A stretch of 64,000 nucleotides of DNA, taken from Streptomyces koelreuteriae. Lineage in GTDB: Bacteria; Actinomycetota; Actinomycetes; Streptomycetales; Streptomycetaceae. This document shows, one piece after another, positions 17,696 to 25,533 of this stretch (position 1 is the first letter of the stretch; each line of letters begins with the position of its first letter). The stretch covers positions 8,122,001-8,186,000 of the forward strand of contig NZ_CP075896.1 of NCBI RefSeq assembly GCF_018604545.1, given 5' to 3'. The translations under genes were made by a program, and so were the position numbers. The notes below the pieces were generated by a model. It made no database searches and was not told where the DNA came from. It saw only the letters and a list, made by a program, of their open reading frames with translations.

Positions 17696-18892
17696 TCACT
17701 GAGATCGGGTGGCGCGGATGAGCCAGAGCGTGGCGGCGAGGCACAGCGCGGAGACTCCGCACAGCAGAAGCGGCACCGCACGGATCCCGGACCACTCGAT
17801 GGCCTTGCCCAGCGCCGGCCCCGCGGCGACACCGCCGACCATGGAGGCCGCGATGACCACGGCACCGGCCCGCCGGGCGCGCGGCGCGGCCCGGTTCAGC
17901 CAGGGCAGCCCGGTGGGGAAGATCGGCGCGATGAACAGACCGACACCGGCGTACGCGTACGGAGCCAGCGCCGGCACGGACGCGGCCAGCAGACACACCG
18001 TCATGCCCGCGCACGAGACGGTGATGATGGCCTGCGCGGAGAACCGCAACGCGAGCGGGGCGACCAGGAAGCGCCCGACGGTCATCATCAGCCAGTACAC
18101 CGAGGTCGCGGTGGCCGCGACGCCCGCGCCGTAGCCGACGGTCTCCAGATGGGTCGGCTCCCAGCCGCCGACACCGGCCTCGACGGCGACATGCAGGACG
18201 TAGAGCGCGACGAAGACGCCGAGCACGCAACGGAGACTCCGGCCCAGAACCTGCCCACGTCCGCCGCCCTCGCCTCCGCCCGGCAGGGGCACCTCGTTCC
18301 GGACTCCCCTCAGACACAGCAGCAAGGGCAGATTGGCGAGGGCGAAGCAGAGAAAGACGGCCGGGTAGTGCTCCGAGCCGACCACGCCGATCAGTGCGGG
18401 GCCGAGGATGGCGCCGATGCCGAAGTGGGCGTTGAGGATGTTCAGCATCGCGGTCGAACGGTGACCGAAGCCCACGGCGAACAGCTGGTTGAGACCGTAG
18501 TCGACGCCACCGAAACCGACCCCCGCGAGCAGGGCCGCCGCGAGGGCGGCGGACCACTCGGGCGCCAGCGCGAACCCCGCCGCGCCGACGGCCATCAGCG
18601 CGTACGAACTGCCGAGGACGAGCCGGTTCCCGACCCGGCCGAAGAGCCGGTCGAACAGCAGCACCCCGACCACACCACCGACGAAATGCGCACTCAGCCC
18701 CAGCCCCGCAGCAGACGGCGACAGCCCGAACTCCCCACGAAACGCCGGGATCGCGGGCCCGTACAGCGCCTGCAACGCCCCGATGAGAACAAAGCCGGCA
18801 CAGGACGCCACGACAGCGGCCCCGCTGAAGACCGGGGCGGGCGAGGTGAGGGAGGGGTGAGAGTCGAGCTGCGCGATCGGCTGGTCGGTCAC
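17696..18892 (-). CDS. MFS transporter, probable galactoside/sugar importer
   Basis: This 398-residue integral membrane protein has about 12 hydrophobic segments and an MFS loop-2/3-like segment FDRLFGRVGNRLVLG after helix 2. It is the first gene of an operon with two beta-galactosidases and a LacI repressor, so uptake of a galactose-containing oligosaccharide is inferred, not shown. The GTG at 18892 lies right after the likely -10 box at 18905-18900, leaving no room for a leader or Shine-Dalgarno sequence, so the mRNA is probably leaderless. Confidence 0.85.
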   Translation of the reverse strand: MTDQPIAQLDSHPSLTSPAPVFSGAAVVASCAGFVLIGALQALYGPAIPAFRGEFGLSPSAAGLGLSAHFVGGVVGVLLFDRLFGRVGNRLVLGSSYALMAVGAAGFALAPEWSAALAAALLAGVGFGGVDYGLNQLFAVGFGHRSTAMLNILNAHFGIGAILGPALIGVVGSEHYPAVFLCFALANLPLLLCLRGVRNEVPLPGGGEGGGRGQVLGRSLRCVLGVFVALYVLHVAVEAGVGGWEPTHLETVGYGAGVAATATSVYWLMMTVGRFLVAPLALRFSAQAIITVSCAGMTVCLLAASVPALAPYAYAGVGLFIAPIFPTGLPWLNRAAPRARRAGAVVIAASMVGGVAAGPALGKAIEWSGIRAVPLLLCGVSALCLAATLWLIRATRSQ

Positions 18893-18898
18893 GCGGCT

Positions 18899-18927
18899 GA
18901 TGTTACCGGTAACATGCGGCGGGTCAA
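18899..18927 (-). promoter_or_regulatory. MFS-GH35 operon promoter with perfect LacI-type palindrome
   Basis: Read on the minus strand, TTGACC (18927-18922) is followed after 16 nt by TAACAT (18905-18900). The perfect 14-bp palindrome TGTTACCGGTAACA at 18901-18914 covers the -10 box and part of the spacer, an arrangement that would block RNA polymerase. Length and symmetry fit a LacI-family operator. The natural candidate ligand is the LacI encoded at the end of this operon. Confidence 0.75.
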
Positions 18928-19002
18928 CATCCCCCGGATCTTCTCGAACGTATGCTGCGTGTTCTCTCGGCTCGCATCGACCCGTTCGGGGAGGGGACCG
19001 GC

Positions 19003-19662
19003 ATGGCCGTCATCCACCACACCACGCTGACACCGTCCAAGGTGGAACTGCTCGCCTCCTGGCTCCCGTCCCGCCCCTGGTACCGCGCTGGCCCGGCCGA
19101 GCCGGAGCTGGTCAAGGCCGGCGGGTTCCGGCTGGACGATCCGCAGGGCGAGGTCGGGATCGAGTTCCTGGTCGTCACCGACACGTCTGGCAACCGCCCG
19201 ACCGGCTACCTGGTGCCGCTCACGTACCGCGGCGCCCCGCTCGACGGTGTGGAGAGCGCCCTCGTCGGCACCATGGAGCACGGTGTGCTCGGGAAGCGCT
19301 GGGCCTACGACGGCTGCCACGACCCCGTGATGGTCGGCCAGTTGGCGGCCTTGATCGAGGGACGGGTGCAGGCCCAGGACCAGAACATCAGCGACGTCCC
19401 AGACCGGGAGGTCACCACCTCCTACACCGGGGCGGGGCCCCTCCCCACGGACTTCACCGCCGGCGACGATCACGACGGCACCCTGCTGACCACGCCCCAG
19501 GGCACGACCCTCCACCTGCACCGGGTCCTCCAGCCCGCCCCGGACGGCCCGTTGACCCCCGCCCGGGGAGCGACCGGCCACGTCACCGGCTGCTGGCAAC
19601 TGCCGGACGGTACGCGTGCCCGGGGTGTCCTGGCCGTTCTGCACGCTGGTCCCCGTACCTAG
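19003..19662 (+). CDS. Maltokinase N-terminal cap-like domain protein
   Basis: This 219-residue protein resembles the N-terminal cap of actinobacterial maltokinases (AVIHHTTLTPSKVELLASWL, with SRPWY following), but the kinase domain itself is absent. Such stand-alone cap proteins are common in Streptomyces and have no established function. The ATG at 19003 has GAGGGGACCGGC directly ahead; an in-frame start at 18952 would lack one. It is divergent from the MFS gene, so the palindrome at 18901 may also affect it. No membrane segment or signal peptide is visible. Confidence 0.65.
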   Translation: MAVIHHTTLTPSKVELLASWLPSRPWYRAGPAEPELVKAGGFRLDDPQGEVGIEFLVVTDTSGNRPTGYLVPLTYRGAPLDGVESALVGTMEHGVLGKRWAYDGCHDPVMVGQLAALIEGRVQAQDQNISDVPDREVTTSYTGAGPLPTDFTAGDDHDGTLLTTPQGTTLHLHRVLQPAPDGPLTPARGATGHVTGCWQLPDGTRARGVLAVLHAGPRT

Positions 19663-19679
19663 CCTCCACAGGAACCGCC

Positions 19680-20150
19680 ATGGCCGTACAACCCCCGCAG
19701 CGTCTAGCCCTCCTCGGCGGCGGATTCTCCACCGACGACGACGGTCTCCTGGACGACTGGGTCCTGGCCCGGGCGCGCGTGCCCCGCCCCAAGGTGTGCT
19801 TCGTTCCCACGGCCAGCGGAGACGCACCGGCCTACGTCGAACAGTTCCGGACGGCGTTCCGATCCGTCTGCCCGCACTACGACAGTGAACCGGGCCGGCG
19901 GCCGTCGTACCGGGCAGCCGTAGCGGCGGGGCGGCTGCCGGCGGGGTGGGCGGTGGAGGACGGGGCCGGAGTGCTCTTCACCCAGGGGGTGCCGACGGAG
20001 GCCGTCACCCGGGTGCCCGGAGCAGAGGTGTACCGCGTGGAGCCGGACGGGAGCGGCGGGGTGCGTGAGCAGGGGCTGCGCTGCCGGGTTCTCACGCCGT
20101 CCGCCCCCGTCCGCGCACCGAGCAGTGATCGGCACCGCGTATGGATGTGA
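19680..20150 (+). pseudogene. Peptidase E (S51)-like gene with an internal in-frame deletion
   Basis: The 156 residues open like actinobacterial peptidase E/type 1 glutamine-amidotransferase-like proteins (LALLGGGFSTDDDGLLDDWV, then RPKVCFVPTASGDAP). At about residue 62-66 they jump directly to the C-terminal part (CPHYDSEPGRRPSYRAAV to the end). As I know the family, about 70-80 residues lie between these parts and hold the GGGN-type loop and the Ser nucleophile in a SAG motif; neither is present here. The join is in frame (TAFRSVCPHYDSE). The product cannot be a working serine peptidase of this family. It may be a remnant, or a folded fragment with another use. Confidence 0.7.
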
Positions 20151-20256
20151 TCCACCAGGATTGTCCCGGGCACGATCGGGTACGCGAGCAGGACCGCGCC
20201 CGGGGCGGATCATGTCCCGGGTGGGCCGCAAGACCGCCGCTATCAGGGAATCTGCC

Positions 20257-20658
20257 ATGGAGACACCCGCAAACAACCCCACGCCCACGCCCGCCCAGCG
20301 GGCTCTGGACGTCCTCGCCGAGAACACCGAGGACGCGGCGGCTCTGAACGCGCTCGCCGACAGCGACGTGCTCATCCCCGTGCCCGACGACGCGAACGAC
20401 GCCGACGCCGCCAACCCCTCCGCGGTGGCGCTGCCGGTGCTGGAGCAGCCCGGCGGCGAACCGGTGGTGCCCGTGTTCACCTCCGAGGTGGAGATGGCCG
20501 GGCTGCTGCCGTTCGTCTCCCGCTACCGCATGGTGCCGCTCGGCGCCCTCGCCGCGCAGTGGCCGGCCGACGACCTGTCGCTCACCATCGACGGCAGCTC
20601 GGAGCACCGCCTGACGCTCACCTCGGAGGGAGTCCGCACCCTGCTGGCACGTCCGTAG
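20257..20658 (+). CDS. SseB-family N-terminal domain protein
   Basis: This 133-residue protein looks like the SseB N-terminal domain common in streptomycetes. An acidic, proline-rich beginning (ETPANNPTPTPAQRALD) is followed by LADSDVLIPVPDD and a region with VVPVFTSEVEMAGLLPF typical of the fold. It is cytoplasmic and its molecular role is not known. The ATG at 20257 is preceded by CAGGGAATCTGCC; an upstream in-frame methionine at 20065 would overlap the preceding gene. Confidence 0.65.
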   Translation: METPANNPTPTPAQRALDVLAENTEDAAALNALADSDVLIPVPDDANDADAANPSAVALPVLEQPGGEPVVPVFTSEVEMAGLLPFVSRYRMVPLGALAAQWPADDLSLTIDGSSEHRLTLTSEGVRTLLARP

Positions 20659-20691
20659 GGCGATCGGCCCGGTCCGGGCCTGGGCAGCGGC

Positions 20692-21096
20692 TTACGCGCC
20701 CAGCGTCCGGGCCAGCGCCGCCCGCTGCAGCGGCAGCACCTCGGCGTGCAGGTCACGGCCCCTGGAGGTCAGGGAGACCCACACGCCGCGCCGGTCCTCC
20801 ACGCACACCGAACGTGTCACCAGACCGTCCTTCTCCAGCCGGGCGATCAGCCGCGACAGCGCGCTCTGGCTCAGATGGACCCGCCCGACCAGATTCTGCA
20901 CCCGGCACTGCTCGCCCTCCTCGGGCGCGGCGGTCGCCAGCATGTCCAGGACCTCGAAATCGGAGGCACCGAGACCGTGCGGATGCAGCGCCCGGTCGAT
21001 CTCGCACATCGTGCGCGCGTGCGCCGACAGGATGTCCCGCCACCGTTCCTCGAGCCGCGCACCAGCCGTTTTCGCCGCCATAAGCGAACGGTACAC
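20692..21096 (-). CDS. MarR-family transcriptional regulator
   Basis: This 134-residue winged helix-turn-helix protein has the recognition helix region RVHLSQSALSRLIARLEKDGLV and the wing RSVCVEDRRGVWVSLTSRG. The dimer-forming helices flank it. Such proteins repress nearby genes until a small aromatic or other ligand binds. Start choice is open: GTG at 21096 or ATG at 21081 both lack a convincing ribosome site. Its neighbours do not reveal a target. The gene tail faces the SseB-like gene 34 bp away. Confidence 0.85.
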   Translation of the reverse strand: MYRSLMAAKTAGARLEERWRDILSAHARTMCEIDRALHPHGLGASDFEVLDMLATAAPEEGEQCRVQNLVGRVHLSQSALSRLIARLEKDGLVTRSVCVEDRRGVWVSLTSRGRDLHAEVLPLQRAALARTLGA

Positions 21097-21173
21097 CGGT
21101 CAGAGCTTCAATGACTGTGCATGAAGTGGCCTCTCCCGAGCGCTTCCCTCAGGGGTCGGCACCGGGCAGGGAC

Positions 21174-22205
21174 CTACGTCGACTCCCGCTTCACCAACTC
21201 CGTCGGCAGGATCACCGCCGCCGGATCCTCGCCCCCGATCTGCGCGAGCAGCACCCGCACCATCTCGGTGCTGATGCGGTCCCACGGCTGCCGGATGGTC
21301 GTCAGCTCGGGGCTGGCGGCCAGCGCGGCCGGTGAGTCGTCGAAGCCGCCCACCGCGACGTCCTGCGGCACCCGCCTGCCCGCCCGCTGCAGCGCCGCCA
21401 GCACCCCCTGGGCCATCAGGTCCGAGGCGACGAAGACCGCGTCCATGTCCGGGGCCTGCCCCAGCAGCCGCTCGGCCCCCGCCTCGCCGCTGGCCCGGCT
21501 GTAGTCGCCGGAGACGACGAGCCGCTCGTCGAACTCCAGGCCCGCCTCCGCCAGCACCTCCTTGTAGCCGGCCAGGCGCTCCACACCGCCCGGCGTGTCC
21601 AGCGGGCCGGTCACCATGCCCACCCGCCGCCGCCCGAGCGACAGCAGATGACGCACCATGTCGCGGGCACCGTCGCGGTCGTCGGCGGCCACGTAGCTCA
21701 CCTTGGAGGCCAGCCCGATCGGCTTCCCGCACGCCACCAGCGGCACCCCCGCCCCGCGCAGCTCCTCGGCGACGGGATCACCGGAGTGGCTGGAGACCAG
21801 CAGCACCCCGTCGACATGCCCGGCGGTGATGTACCGCGTGATGCGCCGGCGTTCGTCCTCGGTTCCCGCCAGCATCAGCAGCAGCGGGATGTCGTGCGCG
21901 GCGAGCGCCTGGGTGCAGCCGCGCAGCAGGACATTGAAGTTGGGGTCCTCGAAGAACCGCTCCTGCGGCTCCGTGAGCAGGAAGCCGATCGAGTCGGACC
22001 GCCCGGTGATCAGGGAGCGGGCGTGCCGGTTGACGACGTAACCCGTCCTGCGGATGGCCGCGTTGACCGCCTCCTGGGCGGCCGGGCTGACGTAGTGGCC
22101 GCCGTTGAGCACCCGAGAGACGGTGCCGCGCGAGACCCCCGCCTCGCGCGCCACATCGTGGATCGTGGGCGGCCTGCGCCTGCCTCCCGCAGCGTTCATG
22201 GTCAT
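21174..22205 (-). CDS. LacI-family regulator of the galactan locus (GanR-like role)
   Basis: This 343-residue repressor has the N-terminal helix-turn-helix IHDVAREAGVSRGTVSRVLNG and a sugar-binding sensor domain ending with FDDSPAALAASPELTTIRQP, a C-terminal phrase of LacI/GalR proteins. The ATG at 22205 overlaps the stop of the permease gene as ATGA, and a second ATG at 22199 is possible. It is the last gene of the binding protein-permease-permease operon. It most likely controls that operon and the divergent GH42-GH53 genes through the inverted repeat at 25404-25417, responding to galactose or galacto-oligosaccharides. Confidence 0.9.
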   Translation of the reverse strand: MTMNAAGGRRRPPTIHDVAREAGVSRGTVSRVLNGGHYVSPAAQEAVNAAIRRTGYVVNRHARSLITGRSDSIGFLLTEPQERFFEDPNFNVLLRGCTQALAAHDIPLLLMLAGTEDERRRITRYITAGHVDGVLLVSSHSGDPVAEELRGAGVPLVACGKPIGLASKVSYVAADDRDGARDMVRHLLSLGRRRVGMVTGPLDTPGGVERLAGYKEVLAEAGLEFDERLVVSGDYSRASGEAGAERLLGQAPDMDAVFVASDLMAQGVLAALQRAGRRVPQDVAVGGFDDSPAALAASPELTTIRQPWDRISTEMVRVLLAQIGGEDPAAVILPTELVKREST

Positions 22206-23110
22206 GACTTTACGGCTCCGGACAGCAGATCCAGACTCCAGAAGCGCTGGATGACCAGGAACAGGGCGACCAGCGGGAGCACCGCGAGGAACGCGCCCGT
22301 GATCACCAGCGTGTACAGCGCCGGGGTGTTGGCCCCCTGCTCCAGCAAGGTGAACAGACCGAGCGTGATCGGGAACTTCTCGTCGTCGCTGAGCATGATG
22401 TACGGCAGCAGGAAGTTGTTCCAGATCGCCACGAACTGGAACAGGAACACCGTCACCATGCCGGGGATCATCATCGGCAGCGCGATCCGCGTGAAGATCC
22501 GCCACTCGCTCGCCCCGTCCATCCGCCCGGCCTCGACCACGTCGGCGGGCACCGCCGCTGCGGCGTAGATCCGCGCGAGATAGACGCCGTACGGGAAGAG
22601 GATCTGCGGCAGCAGTACGGACAGGTAGGAGTCGGTGAGGTCGACCTCGGCCAGCAGCAGGTACTGGGGGACGGCCAGGATCACCGGCGGCATCAGCACG
22701 CCCGCGAGCAGCACGTTGAAGATCGTCTCGCGGCCCCGGAAGCGGTACGTCGCCAGCGCGTAGCCGCTGATCGCCGAGACGCAGGTCGACAGCAGGGCAC
22801 CCAGGCCGGCGTACAGGGCGGAGTTGCCCATCCACGCCCAGTACACGCCGTCGCGGTAGGCGCTGAGGTCCCGGAAGTTCTCGGCGAATCCCGAGCCCGG
22901 CAGGAAGGTGAACGTGGAGAACAGCTCACGTCCGGACTTGGTGGCCGCGATGACCACCCAGGCCACCGGCAGCAGACAGTAGACCGCGCCCAGGAGCAGG
23001 GTGACCGTCGGGATCAGGGCGATCCGGCGGCGCAGCGGCGGGCGGCCCTGGTCGGCGGTGGGCGTGCTGCCGGCCACGGGCTCGGCCTTCGGGACGGCAA
23101 GGGAACTCAT
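22202..23110 (-). CDS. Carbohydrate ABC transporter permease (MalG/GanQ-type)
   Basis: This 302-residue permease has six hydrophobic segments. The first starts at about residue 31 (LIPTVTLLLGAVYCLLPVAW), and the EAA loop is at VVEAGRMDGASEWRIFTRIALP. It forms the sugar channel with the neighbour upstream. The ATG at 23110 lies in an ATGA overlap with that gene. The specificity for beta-1,4-galacto-oligosaccharides is inferred from the two galactan-degrading enzymes encoded divergently. Confidence 0.92.
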   Translation of the reverse strand: MSSLAVPKAEPVAGSTPTADQGRPPLRRRIALIPTVTLLLGAVYCLLPVAWVVIAATKSGRELFSTFTFLPGSGFAENFRDLSAYRDGVYWAWMGNSALYAGLGALLSTCVSAISGYALATYRFRGRETIFNVLLAGVLMPPVILAVPQYLLLAEVDLTDSYLSVLLPQILFPYGVYLARIYAAAAVPADVVEAGRMDGASEWRIFTRIALPMMIPGMVTVFLFQFVAIWNNFLLPYIMLSDDEKFPITLGLFTLLEQGANTPALYTLVITGAFLAVLPLVALFLVIQRFWSLDLLSGAVKS

Positions 23111-24033
23111 CGAGTGGCCTCCTGCTTCTGACGACGGTTCGCGGCTCGCAGGAAGCCGAAGGACAGCAGGAGTGTGGCGAAGGCGATGATCACGGCCTGC
23201 GCGGCGGCGCTGTGGATGTCGCCCTCGCCGAACGCGTCCCGGTACACCTTCATCAGCGGACTCCACGTCGTGGACACGGAGTTGGTGAGCGGCTTGAGGG
23301 TGGTCGGCTCGTTGAACACCTGGAGCGTGGCGATGATCGAGAAGAAGAAGGTCAGCACCAGCGAGGGCGCCACCATCGGGATCTTGATCCGCAGCGCGAT
23401 CTGTGTGGGCGTCGCGCCGTCCAGCTTCGCCGCCTCGTACACCTCCGCCGGGATCGCCTGGAGCGAGGTGTAGATGACGATCATGTTGAATCCGGTGCCG
23501 CCCCACACCGCGATGTTGGAGAGGGCGAGGTACAGCGGCCCGCCGTCCAGCAGATCCGGCTGCGGCATGCCCAGCTTGTCGAGCACGAAGTAGAAGGGGC
23601 TCACGTCCGGCAGGTACAGGAAGCCCCACAGCAGCGCCGCCACCACGCCGGGGATGGCGTACGGCAGGAAGATCGCGAGCCGGGTGAAGGGTGCCAGCCG
23701 CACCTTCTCGGAGTCCAGCATCAGCGCGAACAGCAGGGCGAGGCCGAGCATGACGGGTACCACGACGCAGCCGTAGCCCAGTACGCGCAGCGTCCCGTGC
23801 AGGAGCTCGCTGTCGGTGAGGGCGTCGGTGTAGTTCTCCAGACCGGCCCAGACCTCCTTGCGGGCCCCTGAGCCGAGACCCAGGCCGGAGACCTTCACCT
23901 TGTGGAAGCTGAGCCAGATCGCGTAGCCGATGGGGAGTGCGAAGAACAGCGCGAACAGGATCGTCGCGGGGAGGAGGAAGGCGTACGGGGCGCCCTTGAC
24001 CCCGTACGCCTGCCGGCGTGCCGTGCTTTTCAC
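23107..24033 (-). CDS. Carbohydrate ABC transporter permease (MalF/GanP-type)
   Basis: This 308-residue permease opens with a basic N-tail and a transmembrane helix (APYAFLLPATILFALFFALP). Its EAA loop is VYEAAKLDGATPTQIALRIKIP. The GTG at 24033 overlaps the stop of the binding-protein gene as GTGA, which fixes the start; the much longer open frame beyond it is a shadow over that gene. The three transport genes are therefore one translation-coupled unit. No ATPase is encoded in the locus. Confidence 0.92.
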   Translation of the reverse strand: MKSTARRQAYGVKGAPYAFLLPATILFALFFALPIGYAIWLSFHKVKVSGLGLGSGARKEVWAGLENYTDALTDSELLHGTLRVLGYGCVVVPVMLGLALLFALMLDSEKVRLAPFTRLAIFLPYAIPGVVAALLWGFLYLPDVSPFYFVLDKLGMPQPDLLDGGPLYLALSNIAVWGGTGFNMIVIYTSLQAIPAEVYEAAKLDGATPTQIALRIKIPMVAPSLVLTFFFSIIATLQVFNEPTTLKPLTNSVSTTWSPLMKVYRDAFGEGDIHSAAAQAVIIAFATLLLSFGFLRAANRRQKQEATR

Positions 24034-25349
24034 CGAGCGACCCCGAAGCCCTGCTTCTTCATGTCGGCGACGGTGTCGTCCTGCATCTTCTTCAGGGCCG
24101 CGCCGAAGTCGGACTTGTTCTTCGCGGCGGCGCCGAAGGCGTCCTTGAACGTGGTGTAGGCGACGTTCACGTTGGGGCCCCAGGCGGACGGTGCCGTGGT
24201 CTCCGCGATGTCGGCGGCCTTGGTGTAGAAGTCGGCCTGGTTCGAGAAGTAGGCCGGCGGCTTGAGGAAGGCCCCGCTGGTCTGGGCGTTCGTGGCGGCC
24301 GGGTAGATGCCGCTCTCCTTCGCCAGCGCGTTGAGGGCCTCGCTGTCGGTGTTCAGCCAGGCGGCGAACTTCGCGGCGGCGCCCTGGTGCTTGGAGTCCG
24401 TGGTGACGGCGGTGGAGGAGCCGCCCCAGCTGCCGGTGCGGGTCTCGCTCGCGGACCACTGGGGGAGTGGGGCCATGGCCCACTTGCCCTTGGTGTCGGG
24501 GGCGGCGGTGGTCAGGGTGCCGGGAGCCCACACGGCGCTGACCCAGGCGATCTGCTTGCCGGTGTTGATCGCCTTGTTCCAGGCCGGCGTGTACATCGGC
24601 TGGTTGTCGACGGCGCCCTCCTCGACCAGGCCGCCCCAGAACTTCGCGACCTTCTGCGTCGCCGCGTCGTCGATGGCGACCTTCCACTGGTCGCCGGAGG
24701 TCGTCCACCACTTGGCGCCCGCCTGCTGGGCGAGGCCCGCGAAGAGGCCGGAGTCGTTGGCGGAGAAGGTGGTCAGGTCCTTGTCGGGCGCCGCCTTCTT
24801 GAGCTTGCGGGCGGTCTCGGCGAACTCGTCCCAGGTCGTCGGCACCGTCAGGCCGTACTCCTTGAACAGGTCCTCGCGGTAGTAGAACATCATCGGCCCG
24901 ATGTCCTGCGGGACCGCGTAGACCGCGTCCGTGCCCAGCGTCGTCTGCTGCCAGACGCCGTCGGCGAAGCTGCCCTTCGCCTCGCCCACGCTCTTCGATA
25001 TGTCCGCCAGCGCGTCATTGCTGACCAGGGTGGGCAGCGCCTGGTACTCCGCCTGCACCAGGTCGGGCGCCTTGCCCGCCTTGTGCGCGGTGAGGATCTT
25101 GGTGACCAGCGTGTCGCCGGACGCCTGCTTCTTCACCGTGACGGTGATCCGGTCCTTCTTGCCCGGGCCCTTGTTCCACAGGTCCACGACCTTGTCCATG
25201 CCGGGTGTCCAGGTCCAGTACGTCAGCGACGCCGGGCCCGACTCGGTCTCGCTGTCCGCGGACTCCGTCCCGCAGGCGGCGAGTGTGGTGGCGCCGAGCG
25301 CGACGGCGACGGCGGTTCTCACGAGGCGGCGGCGCTTCGTGTACGGCAT
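24030..25349 (-). CDS. Lipoprotein sugar-binding protein (SBP family 1)
   Basis: This 439-residue extracytoplasmic receptor has a twin-basic N-region (KRRRLVRT), a hydrophobic core and the lipobox LAAC with acylated Cys26. The mature protein begins GTESADSETESG and shows the SBP-1 phrase SLTYWTWTPGMDKVVDLWN. It would bind galacto-oligosaccharides released by the secreted GH53 enzyme. The ribosome site CAGGGGAGAGATCC lies ahead of the ATG. Transcription likely starts from the promoter at 25417-25445, giving a leader of about 60 nt. Confidence 0.93.
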   Translation of the reverse strand: MPYTKRRRLVRTAVAVALGATTLAACGTESADSETESGPASLTYWTWTPGMDKVVDLWNKGPGKKDRITVTVKKQASGDTLVTKILTAHKAGKAPDLVQAEYQALPTLVSNDALADISKSVGEAKGSFADGVWQQTTLGTDAVYAVPQDIGPMMFYYREDLFKEYGLTVPTTWDEFAETARKLKKAAPDKDLTTFSANDSGLFAGLAQQAGAKWWTTSGDQWKVAIDDAATQKVAKFWGGLVEEGAVDNQPMYTPAWNKAINTGKQIAWVSAVWAPGTLTTAAPDTKGKWAMAPLPQWSASETRTGSWGGSSTAVTTDSKHQGAAAKFAAWLNTDSEALNALAKESGIYPAATNAQTSGAFLKPPAYFSNQADFYTKAADIAETTAPSAWGPNVNVAYTTFKDAFGAAAKNKSDFGAALKKMQDDTVADMKKQGFGVAR

Positions 25350-25403
25350 GGATCTCTCCCCTGACCTGGGGTCCTCGCCTGCTGCGAAGACCTGCCATGC
25401 TTC

Positions 25404-25445
25404 TGTGAGCGTTCACAGTAGAGAAACATCCCGGACACTTGTCAA
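25404..25445 (-). promoter_or_regulatory. Promoter of the ABC operon with near-perfect LacI operator
   Basis: On the minus strand TTGACA (25445-25440) and TCTACT (25422-25417) are 17 nt apart, a good housekeeping promoter. The inverted repeat TGTGAGC/GTTCACA (25404-25417, 6 of 7 base pairs symmetric) begins at the edge of the -10 box and covers the start point. That is a classic LacI-family repression site. On the plus strand TTGTCA (25439-25444) and TTATGT (25463-25468) could form the divergent promoter for the GH42 gene, so one repressor could govern both directions. Confidence 0.75.
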
Positions 25446-25533
25446 TGGTTGTTGCTGTGCGGTTATGTTGGCCTCCGCACCGCGCTGAGGTGTGTGCACG
25501 TTCCCAATTGATCGATCGACCGGGAGACCATCC

